DNA from: Thalassovita sp.
GTDB taxonomy: Bacteria > Pseudomonadota > Alphaproteobacteria > Rhodobacterales > Rhodobacteraceae
DNA: 64,000 bases
Reading direction: 5' to 3'
NCBI GenBank assembly: GCA_017792425.1
Contig: CP051233.1
Coordinates: 902,402-966,401 of the forward strand
Part shown: in pieces, positions 25,572 through 34,843 of the stretch
How positions within the stretch are numbered: the stretch's first letter is position 1
How the letters are laid out: each line of letters opens with the position of its first letter
Notes under the pieces: model-generated
What the model was told of the DNA's origin: nothing
What the model saw: only the letters and a program-made list of their open reading frames with translations
Databases searched by the model: none
Translations under genes and position numbers: made by a program

Positions 25572-25976
25572 ATGCCAACATATGGACGGTTGACAGGAGC
25601 GCTAGTGCTCAACGAATTCCCTGAAACTTTAGAAGGTTTGGAGCGGGCTAAAGAGCATCTTGAACGCCTCGAAGAGCGAGACGGTTTGGATACCTCGGGC
25701 AATCCTGAAAAGTATCACACACGCATTAATGCGGCTCGCATGGAAGTCAGGCGACTTACTGAAAGCCTGAAGGCGCAGGGTCTCATACCTTACTCGGATC
25801 AGGAACTGCTGAACAGAAAGCTGGATAAGGCGTTTCCGAAGGCGCGTTCGAAGGACATCGTCGATTTCGATGGAGCCCAGTACCAAAAGCGGTTCAGTCC
25901 TGCGACGAAAAGCCGATCTGGGAAAACTGTCACATCTTGGAACCAATGGTGGCAGAGGTTCCCGGACGAAAAATAA
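25572..25976 (+). CDS. unknown protein, low-GC (134 aa)
   Basis: 134 residues from ATG at 25572: a helical N-terminus with Glu/Leu-rich repeats (LEGLERAKEHLERLEERD) and a basic C-terminus. Its base composition is clearly lower in GC than the surrounding phage genes, suggesting separate acquisition. It faces the DUF3489 gene. No family recognised. Confidence 0.55.
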   Translation: MPTYGRLTGALVLNEFPETLEGLERAKEHLERLEERDGLDTSGNPEKYHTRINAARMEVRRLTESLKAQGLIPYSDQELLNRKLDKAFPKARSKDIVDFDGAQYQKRFSPATKSRSGKTVTSWNQWWQRFPDEK

Positions 25977-26050
25977 GGCGTCATTACCCGAATTCGGCAA
26001 GGACGCGTTCGCCGATGAGAGTGAACGCGTTCTCGAACTGACGACTTTTG

Positions 26051-26590
26051 TCAGGCAGCCGGAAGCCGATAGACTCTTCCACGCCCCTCGACCTTCTCCG
26101 AGGTCACTTCGAGTCCGAGCCTCTTCTTCAGCGCGCCTGCCATCGCGCCGCGCACGGTATGCGGTGTCCATTGCAGGGCGGCGCTGAGCTCTTCTATGGT
26201 CGCGCCATCCTTCGCGCGCAACATGGTGATCAGCGTGGCCTGCTTGGTGCCCTCGCGCGGCGTTTGCGTCTTGGTCGTGGCGTCGGTTTTGGCCTCGGCT
26301 GGTGCCGAAGCATCGATTTTCGGTTCGGGTTTGGTTCGTCTGGTCATGGGGTCGGCTTCCTTGCGTTCAGACAGAAACGGCGCGATGTCGAGAATTGGCC
26401 CGGGATCAGTCTCTGCCAGTTCGCAGGCCATGGCCAGCGAAGGGCAGATGCGCGGATCGCCCGAGCGGGTGAGCCCATGGACATGGAATTCCCAAACCGG
26501 TCCGTGGCCGTAGTCCTCCCGAACCGCCCATATCTGGGTCCGGGATCCGTTGGCATCGTGGACAAGATACATGCGTGTCGCTTCCGTCAT
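26051..26590 (-). CDS. DUF3489 protein
   Basis: 179 residues. The C-terminal half (about 115-179) has TKQATLITMLRAKDGATIEELSAALQWTPHTVRGAMAGALKKRLG and SEKVEGRGRVYRL, the DUF3489 winged-helix signature. Residues 1-80 form a separate N-terminal part. Lys/Thr/Glu-rich linker in between. It lies opposite to the late operon and may be a small regulator; function unknown. Confidence 0.85.
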   Translation of the reverse strand: MTEATRMYLVHDANGSRTQIWAVREDYGHGPVWEFHVHGLTRSGDPRICPSLAMACELAETDPGPILDIAPFLSERKEADPMTRRTKPEPKIDASAPAEAKTDATTKTQTPREGTKQATLITMLRAKDGATIEELSAALQWTPHTVRGAMAGALKKRLGLEVTSEKVEGRGRVYRLPAA

Positions 26591-26666
26591 GGGACACGCA
26601 GGATGCGCGCCCTTCTACGGGGTCAGGCCCGCCAGTCAGGCGGGCAGGTCGCGATGCGGGATGACA

Positions 26667-26936
26667 TCAACTGGCGTGTTCGCCCTCGCCAAAGGCGCTG
26701 TCGGTGATCTGGCGCAGAAGGCCGGCGTAGTGGTCAAGCGTGCCAACCGTCGCCCAGCCCACCTCGTCGGGGTGGCAGTTAAAATGTTCGTCGCTGAGTG
26801 CCTGAAGGCGCGCCAGCATCGCGTCGATCTCGGCTTTCTTTGCAATGAAGGCGGCGAGGGCTGCCTCCCGGTTCCGCCGGGCGGTCTCGCTGCGGAGCTG
26901 GCTGCGGGCGGATTGTGTCGGGCGGTGGGTGGTCAT
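26667..26936 (-). CDS. unknown phage protein (89 aa)
   Basis: 89 residues, helical, basic N-terminus (MTTHRPTQSARSQLRSETARR) and an acidic C-terminal helix with HFNCHPDEVGWATVGTLDHYAGLLRQI. It is in line with and upstream of the DUF3489 gene, both on the minus strand. The family is recurrent in Rhodobacterales phages; function unknown. Confidence 0.6.
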   Translation of the reverse strand: MTTHRPTQSARSQLRSETARRNREAALAAFIAKKAEIDAMLARLQALSDEHFNCHPDEVGWATVGTLDHYAGLLRQITDSAFGEGEHAS

Positions 26937-27053
26937 GGCGGCGGTTCCTTCGGGTGCGTCGTTTCTGTATGACCAGCTTCACTCTCCAGGGGCTGCATAT
27001 CCAGTATAATCGCAGCAATAACATGGCTTTAATCGGAGCATCCGGATCATCTC

Positions 27054-27617
27054 ATGTCATCAGCGAGCCAGCCCATCGGGGTGATTGCAAAGCTCCTGGA
27101 TCTCTCGGAGCGGCGGGTGCAGCAGCTGAGCCGGGAAGGCGTGATCCCGAAAGCCACACGCGGTCAGTATGACCTGATCGGGTCTGTGCGTGGCTATGTG
27201 CGCTATCTGCGGGAGCAGGCGGTCCGGACTCAGGCCGGGGCCCCGGACTATGCGGTTGAGCGGGCCCGTCTGATCCGGGCGCGCGCGGATCTGTCAGAAA
27301 TGGAAGCGGAGGCCAGACGGGGCGCACTGATTGCGGCGGACGATATCGAAGCGGCCTGGATCGCGGTGCTGGCGCTGTTGCGCACGCGGCTTCTGGCGCT
27401 GCCGGACCGGCTGGCACCGGTTGTGCATGCGCAGGAGGGCCCGGCGGGGGTGCGCGAGGTGATCCGGGAGGCGATCCGCGAGGCGCTGGAAGAAATGGCG
27501 GAAGCGGATGTGCGCGTTGAAGAGGAAAGCGGCGGGACCGGTCCTGATCCTGAAGGGTGGGACGGTGCTCTGTCAGACGATGCGGCGCGCCCTGACGGTG
27601 CTGACGCCTCCGCCTGA
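27054..27617 (+). CDS. terminase small subunit, Nu1-like
   Basis: 187 residues. N-terminal winged-helix VIAKLLDLSERRVQQLSREGVIPKATRGQYDL is the Nu1 DNA-recognition domain; a helical middle and an acidic tail (VRVEEESGGT onward) would contact the large subunit. Role: recognises the packaging site and delivers the genome to the motor. Its end overlaps the large-subunit start by 38 bases. Confidence 0.85.
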   Translation: MSSASQPIGVIAKLLDLSERRVQQLSREGVIPKATRGQYDLIGSVRGYVRYLREQAVRTQAGAPDYAVERARLIRARADLSEMEAEARRGALIAADDIEAAWIAVLALLRTRLLALPDRLAPVVHAQEGPAGVREVIREAIREALEEMAEADVRVEEESGGTGPDPEGWDGALSDDAARPDGADASA

Positions 27618-28089
27618 CCTGACGATCAGTGACTGGGCGGATGCCAACCGGCGGCTGAGTTCGGAGGCGAGCGCCGAGCCGGGGCGGTGGCGCACGAGCC
27701 GCGCCGAATTCCAGCGCGGGATCATGGAAGCGGTCTCGGATGCCGCCACCGAAACTGTCGTGATCATGTCCAGTTCACAGGTGGGCAAAGCCCTGGCGCT
27801 GGATACGCCGCTGGTTACGCCGACCGGCTGGACCACGATGGGCGATGTGCAGGTCGGCGACATTCTTTTTGATGAAACCGGCGCGCCTTGTCGCGTTACT
27901 GCCGCCACGGATGTGATGCGCAACCGGCGCTGCTACCGTGTGCGGTTTTCAGACGGAAGTTCGATCATCGCCGATGCCGAACACCTGTGGGCGGTGGACA
28001 GCGATACGCCAGTGCGCGCGCAGGACGCGATGAGGGATCTGTTCCATGACTATCCACCGGGCGGTCCTAACGACGAAGGAGATTGCTGA
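27580..28089 (+). CDS. terminase large subunit, N-terminal part plus N-half of an intein
   Basis: About 70 residues of GpA-type terminase (TISDWADANRRLS, then AVSDAATETVVIMSSSQVGK) run up to the Walker A lysine. From 27790 the frame enters an intein: block A ALALDTPLVTPTGW and block B ADAEHLWAV (Trp at intein residue 67). The frame then ends at 28089, before the endonuclease domain. The start could be a little upstream (27508). If not repaired or trans-spliced, the product cannot make a terminase. An alternative is that the frame break is a sequencing error. Confidence 0.85.
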   Translation: MRRALTVLTPPPDLTISDWADANRRLSSEASAEPGRWRTSRAEFQRGIMEAVSDAATETVVIMSSSQVGKALALDTPLVTPTGWTTMGDVQVGDILFDETGAPCRVTAATDVMRNRRCYRVRFSDGSSIIADAEHLWAVDSDTPVRAQDAMRDLFHDYPPGGPNDEGDC

Positions 28090-29023
28090 GACAGCCCATT
28101 ACTTTGGTGCGAAGAAAAGGAACAGATACGCCATCCCGGTAGCTGGGCCGCTTCAACTGCCCGAACAGGCATTGCCAATCCCGCCTTACGCCCTTGGCGT
28201 CTGGCTGGGGGACGGCCACAGCTACGGCTCGCAGATCACCTGCCATCAGGATGATCTGGAAATCGCCGATCATCTCCGCGCCTGCGGCATGGAAGTTGAA
28301 GCCAAGTCGAAGGACAAACGGGTTCCGCATATCCTGACGCTGAGGCCCATGCTGCCCTGGCCCGACAATATTTGTCGCCGCGGGCATGACATGGATGTGC
28401 TGGGTCGCCATGGCAATGGACATTGTGCGGAATGTGGGCGGCAGTTTTCAATGCAGTGGAAGCACGGTTTTCCCGTTGATCCTGTTCTGGAAGAAGGAAA
28501 GCCGTTCAGCCTGCGCTTGCGGGAAATGGGACTGGTCAAGGATCGGAAGACACCAGAAACCGGCAAACACATCCCTCCCGCCTACCTGCGCGCATCGATA
28601 GATCAGCGCTTGGCTCTGCTGCAGGGGCTGATGGACACGGACGGTTATATCGCTGAATGCGGTCGCTGCGAGTTCATTACGGTTCATCCGCGTCTGGCCG
28701 GGGGCTTCGGCGAGCTTCTTGCCTCTTTGGGCATCAAGTTCACCGCTGTCGACAAGCAGCCGACGGTGGTGATCGATGGCGAACGGCGTCTTGGCAATCC
28801 CGCGACGCGGTTCTCCTTCATGATCTATGACGACACGCCAGTGTTCCGACTGGCAAGGAAGCGCGCGCGTCAGGTCTCGCGCGCGGGGCGGCGGACGACG
28901 GAAACCGAGCGGCGCCGCATTGTCGCCGTCGAGCCGGTCGAGAGTGTGGCTGTGCGCTGCATTCAGGTGGGCAGCCCGAACCGTTTGTATCTGGCCGGGC
29001 GTACCATGATCCCGACGCACAAT
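27790..29023 (+). other. class 3 (W-C-T) intein with LAGLIDADG endonuclease, frame-broken
   Basis: Interrupts the terminase Walker A as SSQVGK/TEMLNN. It begins with Ala instead of Cys/Ser, and has Trp in block B (HLWAV), Cys in block F (VRCIQVGSP) and Thr at +1 after PTHN: the class 3 signature. A two-motif LAGLIDADG homing endonuclease lies in between (LGVWLGDGHS and LLQGLMDTDGYI), with a Cys/His cluster CRRGHD...CAECGR that may be a zinc finger. The element is 1234 bases, one more than 411 codons, and the two frames switch in the 28046-28089 overlap. Confidence 0.9.
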
Positions 29024-30745
29024 ACGGAAATGCTCAACAACGCTGTTGGGTTCCACATCGACCAGGATCCGGCACCGATCATGGTGGTGATGCCGACCGA
29101 GCGGGATGCGGAAACCTGGTCGAAGGACCGCTTCTCGCCGATGGCGCGGGACACGCCGTGTTTGCAGGACAAGATCGCCAACCCGAAGTCGAGGGATGGC
29201 AACAACAAGATCCTGCACAAACGGTTCCCGGGCGGGCATCTGACCATTGTGGGCGCCAATGCGCCCTCGGGGCTGGCGAGCCGCCCGATCCGGTTGCTCT
29301 TGTGTGACGAGGTGGACCGGTATCCGTTCAGCGCAGGCGCTGAAGGCGACCCGGTGAACCTCGCAAAAAAGCGGACCGTGACGTTCTGGAACCGCAAGAT
29401 CGTGCTGGTCTCGACGCCGACGAACAGGGGGGCAAGCCGGATCGAGGCGGCGTTTGAGGAAAGCGATCAGCGCCGGTTCTGGGTGCCTTGCCCGGACTGC
29501 GGAGATGAACAAATTCTGACCTGGGGAAAGGTGAAATGGGACAAGGACGAGAACGGCGGCCATCGCCCGGAAACTGCGCGGTATCACTGCGCAGAGTGTG
29601 ATGCGGCGTGGAAGGATGAAGCCCGCTGGGCAGCGATCTCCAAGGGCCGCTGGATCGCGGAGGCGCCTTTCAATGGGATCGCTGGGTTCCATCTGAACGA
29701 GATCTATTCGCCCTGGGTGCGGCTGGAGGCGATGGCAAAGGCCTTTCTGTCTGCCCGTGACGGTGGTGACGAGACCATGAAAACCTTCGTCAATACCTCG
29801 CTCGGCGAGACCTGGATGGAAAGCGGCGAAGCGCCGGACTGGCAGCGGCTGCAGGGGCTGAAGGAGGACTGGCCGGCAGGCACAGTGCCCGGGGGTGGTC
29901 TCATTCTGACGGCCGGGGCGGATGTGCAGAAGGACCGGATCGAAGTTGATGTCTGGGCCTGGGGGCGGGGGCTCGAAAGCTGGCTCGTGGATCATGTCGT
30001 CATCGGGGGCGGTCCGGGGGAGCCGGCCTGCTGGCAAGGGCTTTCGGAACTCCTGAACCGGAGCTGGCTGCATGCGAGCGGAACACCGATGACCATCGCA
30101 AAGCTGGCGGTTGATACGGGTTATGAGACGGCGGCGGTGTATGGCTGGGCGCGGCAGGCGGGATTTGCCCAGGTGGCCCCCGTCAAGGGGCTGGAGGGGT
30201 TCAACCGCTCGAGCCCGGTAACGGGGCCGAGCTATGTGGATGCTACGGTGGGCGGCAAACGGCTGCGCCGCGGGGCGCGACTCTGGTCGGTGGCGACCTC
30301 GACCTTCAAGGCCGAAACCTATCGCTTCCTGCGGCTCGACCCGCCGGAGAACTCCGGGCTGGGAGGAGCCGTAGCCGGGGCGTTTCCGCCGGGCTTTCTG
30401 CATCTGCCCGGATGGGTTGATGCCGAATGGCTCAAACAGCTGACGGCCGAGCAGCTGGTCACGGTCAAGAACAAGCGCGGGTACGCCAGGCTTGAGTGGC
30501 AGAAACTGCGCGAACGCAATGAGGCGCTGGATTGCCGGGTCTATGCGCGGGCGGCGGCCTGGATCCTCGGGGCGGATCGCTGGCCAGAGACGCATTGGGC
30601 GGCTCTGGCGGATGAGCTGGGCGTGCTGGCGGCTGAGACGGCGCCGATGATGCCGCAAAGGCCGGATGCTGCCGCACATGCCCCACGGCAGAATGCGGCG
30701 CGGGAGGGTCGCTGGGTCAGCCGGCGGCGGGGCAGTTGGCTTTGA
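28046..30745 (+). CDS. intein endonuclease and C-half plus terminase large subunit C-terminal part
   Basis: 899 residues from an ATG at 28046, which has GAGGGA about eight bases upstream. It encodes the rest of the intein to 29023 and then about 573 residues of GpA terminase: Walker A threonine side TEMLNNAVG, Walker B IRLLLCDEVDRYP, zinc-binding CPDCG and CAECD, and the nuclease domain (LTAGADVQKDRIEVDVWAW). The spliced host protein would total about 643 residues, the usual GpA size. Whether it is made separately is the open question. Confidence 0.88.
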   Translation: MTIHRAVLTTKEIAETAHYFGAKKRNRYAIPVAGPLQLPEQALPIPPYALGVWLGDGHSYGSQITCHQDDLEIADHLRACGMEVEAKSKDKRVPHILTLRPMLPWPDNICRRGHDMDVLGRHGNGHCAECGRQFSMQWKHGFPVDPVLEEGKPFSLRLREMGLVKDRKTPETGKHIPPAYLRASIDQRLALLQGLMDTDGYIAECGRCEFITVHPRLAGGFGELLASLGIKFTAVDKQPTVVIDGERRLGNPATRFSFMIYDDTPVFRLARKRARQVSRAGRRTTETERRRIVAVEPVESVAVRCIQVGSPNRLYLAGRTMIPTHNTEMLNNAVGFHIDQDPAPIMVVMPTERDAETWSKDRFSPMARDTPCLQDKIANPKSRDGNNKILHKRFPGGHLTIVGANAPSGLASRPIRLLLCDEVDRYPFSAGAEGDPVNLAKKRTVTFWNRKIVLVSTPTNRGASRIEAAFEESDQRRFWVPCPDCGDEQILTWGKVKWDKDENGGHRPETARYHCAECDAAWKDEARWAAISKGRWIAEAPFNGIAGFHLNEIYSPWVRLEAMAKAFLSARDGGDETMKTFVNTSLGETWMESGEAPDWQRLQGLKEDWPAGTVPGGGLILTAGADVQKDRIEVDVWAWGRGLESWLVDHVVIGGGPGEPACWQGLSELLNRSWLHASGTPMTIAKLAVDTGYETAAVYGWARQAGFAQVAPVKGLEGFNRSSPVTGPSYVDATVGGKRLRRGARLWSVATSTFKAETYRFLRLDPPENSGLGGAVAGAFPPGFLHLPGWVDAEWLKQLTAEQLVTVKNKRGYARLEWQKLRERNEALDCRVYARAAAWILGADRWPETHWAALADELGVLAAETAPMMPQRPDAAAHAPRQNAAREGRWVSRRRGSWL

Positions 30746-30755
30746 GGATGTGATC

Positions 30756-30959
30756 ATGAGCTGGACGCAAGAGGAACTGGCGGCCCTGAAACAGGCCTAT
30801 GCCAGCGGGACGACGCGGGTGAGCTACGATGGCAAGTCGGTGGACTATGGCACGGCGGCGGATCTGCTGCGCCGGATCCGGGTGATCGAGGCGGAGCTGG
30901 CGGCAACTGCGGGCCGCTCCAGGCCAAGGCGCAGCTTTGCCAGCTTCTCGAAGGGCTGA
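30756..30959 (+). CDS. gpW-like head-tail joining protein
   Basis: 67 residues, MSWTQEELAALKQAYASGTTRVSYDGKSV, then a helix with LLRRIRVIEAEL. This is the gpW pattern: two helices and a small beta hairpin, lying between terminase and portal. It attaches at the portal after packaging. The ATG at 30756 is chosen for its GAGG upstream. Confidence 0.85.
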   Translation: MSWTQEELAALKQAYASGTTRVSYDGKSVDYGTAADLLRRIRVIEAELAATAGRSRPRRSFASFSKG

Positions 30960-30971
30960 GGAGCACCTGTC

Positions 30972-32483
30972 ATGAACTGGTTTGACCGGACGCTCGGGGT
31001 GATCGCGCCGGGTGTGGGACTGCGGCGTGCGCGACAGAGGCAGGCGCTCGAAGTGTTGGCGCGCGCCTATGAAGGGGCAAAGACCGGGCGGCGCACCGAA
31101 GGCTGGATCACGCCCGGCACCGGGGCCAACAGCGAGATCGGCCCGGCGCTGGCACGTCTGCGGGCGCGTTCGCGCGATCTGGTGCGCAACAATCCTTATG
31201 CCGCCAAGGCCGTGCAGGCACTGGTGAGCAACATGGTGGGAACAGGGCTGATGCCGCGGGCGCGGGCCGGGGAGACGGAGCTTGCCCGGCAGGCCGATCG
31301 TCTCTGGGCGCGGTTTGCGTCGGAATGCGATGCGGACGGGCTGACGGATTTTGCCGGTCTGCAGGCGCTGATCGTACGGTCGCTGGTGGAAAGTGGCGAG
31401 GTGCTGGTGCGCCTGCGCCCGCGCCGGGTGGAGGATGGGCTGGCGGTGCCGCTGCAATTGCAGGTGCTGGAGCCCGATCATCTGGACACAGGGCGCACTG
31501 AGGAGCTGCCCGGTGGCGGGTATATCCTGCAGGGTGTGGAGTTCGACCCTCTCGGGCGGCGCGTGGCCTACTGGCTTTATCCGCGCCATCCGGGCGAGGC
31601 GGGAGGGCTGTCGGGATTGGGTCATCCGGTGGCGCGGCGGGTTCCGGCCGATCAGGTGCTGCATCTCTTTGAGCGGCTGCGCCCGGGACAGGTGCGCGGG
31701 GTGCCTTGGTTTGCGCCGGTGATGCTGAAACTGCGCGATCTGGACGACTATGATGAGGCCGAACTGGTGCGCAAGAAGATCGAGGCCTGTTTTGCGGCCT
31801 TCGTGACCGGGGCTGAGGACGAGGAGACACTGGGCCGGGCGCAGCTGGATGCAGCGGGCCGGCGGGTGGAGAGCTTTGAGCCGGGGATGATCGAATATCT
31901 CGAGCCGGGCAAGGATGTGAAGTTCGCAAGCCCCGCCGCCTCGGGCGGCTATGCCGAATATATGCGGATGCAGCTGCATGCGGTCGCGGCGGGCGTGGGG
32001 CTCACCTATGAGTTGCTGACCGGGGATCTGAGCCAGGTGAATTACAGCTCGATCCGGGCAGGGCTGATCGAGTTCCGCCGCCGGATGGAGGCGCTGCAAT
32101 GGCAATTGCTGGTGCCCGGGCTCTGTCAGCCGGTCTGGCGGCGGTTTGTCCTGGCGGCCCAGGCGGCCGGGGCGCTGCCGGACGGGGCCGAGATTGCGGC
32201 GGAATGGACCGCGCCGCGGTTCGAAGCGGTGGATCCGCTGAAGGACATCCAGGCGGATGTGCAGGCGGTGCGGGCCGGGGTGATGACGCTGAAGGAAGCC
32301 ATTGCGCGCCAGGGCTATGAGCCGGCGCAGGTCCTCAGAGAAATCGCCGAGACCAATGCCGAGCTCGATGCGCTGGGGCTCATTCTCGACAGCGATCCCC
32401 GGCGTTCCACGAAAACTGGGCAGGACAGCGGGCGCGAGGTTGCGCCCGCATCATCAGATGAGGATCGCAATGACACGGAATGA
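30972..32483 (+). CDS. phage portal protein, lambda-B type
   Basis: 503 residues. Signature segments: RARSRDLVRNNPYAAKAVQALVSNMVGTG (about 55-83), QVLEPDHLDTGRT, GVPWFAPVMLKLRDLDDYDEAELVRKKIEA, and LTYELLTGDLSQVNYSSIRAGLIEFRR, all typical of lambda-family portals. It forms the dodecameric entry ring of the head and the docking site for the terminase motor. Twelve bases after the gpW-like gene. Confidence 0.92.
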   Translation: MNWFDRTLGVIAPGVGLRRARQRQALEVLARAYEGAKTGRRTEGWITPGTGANSEIGPALARLRARSRDLVRNNPYAAKAVQALVSNMVGTGLMPRARAGETELARQADRLWARFASECDADGLTDFAGLQALIVRSLVESGEVLVRLRPRRVEDGLAVPLQLQVLEPDHLDTGRTEELPGGGYILQGVEFDPLGRRVAYWLYPRHPGEAGGLSGLGHPVARRVPADQVLHLFERLRPGQVRGVPWFAPVMLKLRDLDDYDEAELVRKKIEACFAAFVTGAEDEETLGRAQLDAAGRRVESFEPGMIEYLEPGKDVKFASPAASGGYAEYMRMQLHAVAAGVGLTYELLTGDLSQVNYSSIRAGLIEFRRRMEALQWQLLVPGLCQPVWRRFVLAAQAAGALPDGAEIAAEWTAPRFEAVDPLKDIQADVQAVRAGVMTLKEAIARQGYEPAQVLREIAETNAELDALGLILDSDPRRSTKTGQDSGREVAPASSDEDRNDTE

Positions 32484-34761
32484 TCCCCCACCCGGGGGCG
32501 GGCAAGAAGAGCGGCCGGGCAGTGGCGAAGACAACCGTCGCCTCGGGGTGCAGCTGCGCAGCGATGTGCGGCTGATGCCTGAGACAGTGGATGCGGCGGC
32601 GCGGACAGTGGAGCTGGTCTGGTCGAGCGGGGCGATGGTGCGCCGGCGGGATGCCTGGACCGGCAAACGCTATGACGAGGTTCTCTCGCTCGAGCCGGGG
32701 CATGTGGATCTGAGCCGCCTCAACGGCGGTGCGCCGCTGCTCGACACCCATGGGGCTTATGAATTGAGCCAGGTGCTGGGGGTGGTTGAGCGCGCCTGGG
32801 TGGAGACGGACGGGTCCGCACCGGTGGGCAAGGCGCGGGTGCGCTTCTCGGAAAGGGCGGATGTGGAGCCGGTCTGGCGCGATGTTCAGGCCGGGATCAT
32901 CCGCAATGTCTCGGTGGGTTATGCGGTGCGCCGCTTCGAGATCACCGAGGAAGAAGGGCAGGTGCCGGTCTGGCGGGCGGTGGACTGGCAGCCGATGGAG
33001 CTCTCGGCGGTGCCGGTGGGCGCGGATGCGCAGGCCGGGTTCCGGGCCAGCCCGGACGCAGAGCAGGACTGCACGCTGGTGCGGCGCGCAGCACCAGCCC
33101 CCGGTCGTGACGTTCAGGACAGAGTGCAAAAGTCAGATGCTGCGGAGCGCAGCGATGGAGGGGATCAGCCTCCGTTACAGGATGGGAAGGACAAAGAGAT
33201 GAGCGGATCAGCAACGGAAGGCGCACAGGGTCAGCAGGCCCGCGGTGCGGAGCCCGGGATGGTGGCAGGGCGTGACGCGACGGCCGGCCCGGGCGGGCCC
33301 ATGGGGGCCGCGCCAGAAGCCCCGGCACCGGCGACTGACAATGCTGCGGGCGCCGGACAGGTGCAGCGCAATGCTCCGCCACAGGACGGCCGGGCCGGAG
33401 TGCCCGCTGCGGAAAACAACAATAACGTTGAGCCGGCCGCATACCCTGTCTCCGCAGCAGATATGCGGCGCATTGCGCAGGAGGCGATGGAAGGTGAGAG
33501 GGCGCGGATCGCCGGCATTCAGGAGGCGGCGCGCAAGCTTGGTGTGGGCGAGGAGGTCACGGCGGATCTGGTGCGCCGGGGTGTCAGCCTCGATGAAGCG
33601 CGGGGAGCGCTCATCGAGGCGGCCGCGTCTCTGGACCGGTCGGTGGACACCCGGCCGCATATCCGTATGGACGGGCAGACCGAGGTGGAGACCCGACGGG
33701 CGGCGGTGGAGGCGGCCCTGATGCATCGCTATGAGCCAGGGCGGCATGAGCTGAGCCCGGCGGCACGGGAATGGCGGGGTCTGTCGCTGATCGAGATGGC
33801 GCGTGAGTTCCTCGCGGCCGAAGGGGTGCGGGTGCGCGGTCTGGGGCGCGATGAGATTGCCACGCGCGCACTGCACACGAGCTCGGACTTTCCGCTCATC
33901 CTGGCCTCGGTCACCAACCGGACGCTGCGGGCGGCCTATGAGGCGGCGCCGCGCAGCTATCAGATGGTGGCGCGGCGCACCTCGGTGGCGGACTTCAAGG
34001 CGGTTCAGCGCCTGCAGCTGGGTGAGGCGCCCCAGCTCGAGAAGGTCAACGAGGCGGGCGAGTTCCGGCGGGGCACGATCGGAGAGGCGAAAGAGAGCTA
34101 CCGCGTTGAGACCTATGGCAAGGTCGTCGGGATCACGCGGCAGGTCCTGATCAACGACGATCTCGATGCGTTCACCCGTGTCCCGGCGCTCTTTGGCACA
34201 GCGGCGGCGACGCTGGAAAGCGATGTGGTCTGGGGGATCTTCCTGCAGAATGCGGCCATGGCCGATGGCAAGGCGCTGTTCCATGCGGGTCACGGCAACC
34301 TTGCAGCCAGCGGCACGGCGCTCGATGTGGTGAACCTTGCAAAGGCCCGCACGGCGATGTCGCGCCAGACCGGGCTCGATGGCAAGACGCTGCTGAACAT
34401 CCGGCCTGCATATCTGGTGGTGCCGTCGTCGCTGGAACTGGCCGCCGAGCAGTTGCTCGCGCAGAACCTCGTACCGGGCAAGCCTGCGGATGTGGTGCCG
34501 GGCAATCTGCGCAGCCTGACGATTGTCTCCGAGCCGCGGCTCGATCCGGCGAGCGGGGCGGTGCCCTGGTATCTGGTGGCCAGCCCTGCAGCGATCGACA
34601 CGATCGAATATGCGTTCCTCGAAGGGCAGGAGGGTGTGTTCATGGAAACCCGCATGGGGTTTGACGTGGACGGGGTCGAGATCAAGGCGCGTCTGGATTT
34701 TGGCGCCAAGGCCATCGACTGGCGCGGGCTCTACAAGAACCCCGGTGTCGCACTCACCTGA
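32470..34761 (+). CDS. prohead protease fused to HK97-fold major capsid protein
   Basis: 763 residues. The N-terminal part (about 20-190) is a serine prohead protease (GGAPLLDTHGAYELSQVLGVV with His, then IIRNVSVGYAV with Ser), followed by a Gln/Ala/Pro-rich scaffold-like stretch and a C-terminal capsid domain (about 460-763; LSLIEMAREFLAAEG, then YRVETYGKVVGITRQVLINDDLD). The protease is expected to cut itself off during head maturation. Such fusions are known in this phage group. ATG at 32470 overlaps the portal end by 14 bases. Confidence 0.9.
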   Translation: MTRNDPPPGGGQEERPGSGEDNRRLGVQLRSDVRLMPETVDAAARTVELVWSSGAMVRRRDAWTGKRYDEVLSLEPGHVDLSRLNGGAPLLDTHGAYELSQVLGVVERAWVETDGSAPVGKARVRFSERADVEPVWRDVQAGIIRNVSVGYAVRRFEITEEEGQVPVWRAVDWQPMELSAVPVGADAQAGFRASPDAEQDCTLVRRAAPAPGRDVQDRVQKSDAAERSDGGDQPPLQDGKDKEMSGSATEGAQGQQARGAEPGMVAGRDATAGPGGPMGAAPEAPAPATDNAAGAGQVQRNAPPQDGRAGVPAAENNNNVEPAAYPVSAADMRRIAQEAMEGERARIAGIQEAARKLGVGEEVTADLVRRGVSLDEARGALIEAAASLDRSVDTRPHIRMDGQTEVETRRAAVEAALMHRYEPGRHELSPAAREWRGLSLIEMAREFLAAEGVRVRGLGRDEIATRALHTSSDFPLILASVTNRTLRAAYEAAPRSYQMVARRTSVADFKAVQRLQLGEAPQLEKVNEAGEFRRGTIGEAKESYRVETYGKVVGITRQVLINDDLDAFTRVPALFGTAAATLESDVVWGIFLQNAAMADGKALFHAGHGNLAASGTALDVVNLAKARTAMSRQTGLDGKTLLNIRPAYLVVPSSLELAAEQLLAQNLVPGKPADVVPGNLRSLTIVSEPRLDPASGAVPWYLVASPAAIDTIEYAFLEGQEGVFMETRMGFDVDGVEIKARLDFGAKAIDWRGLYKNPGVALT

Positions 34762-34843
34762 CCGGCTTGAGAATGGTCAAGGCCGGGAGAGGCGGGGCAG
34801 GTCAGAGTGATCCTGTCCCTTTTCCTTCTGAACATCTTCAGAC

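Noticed and set aside
28448..30757. A 769-residue minus-strand frame opposite the terminase
   Set aside because: Low-complexity shadow; the plus strand has clear terminase motifs.
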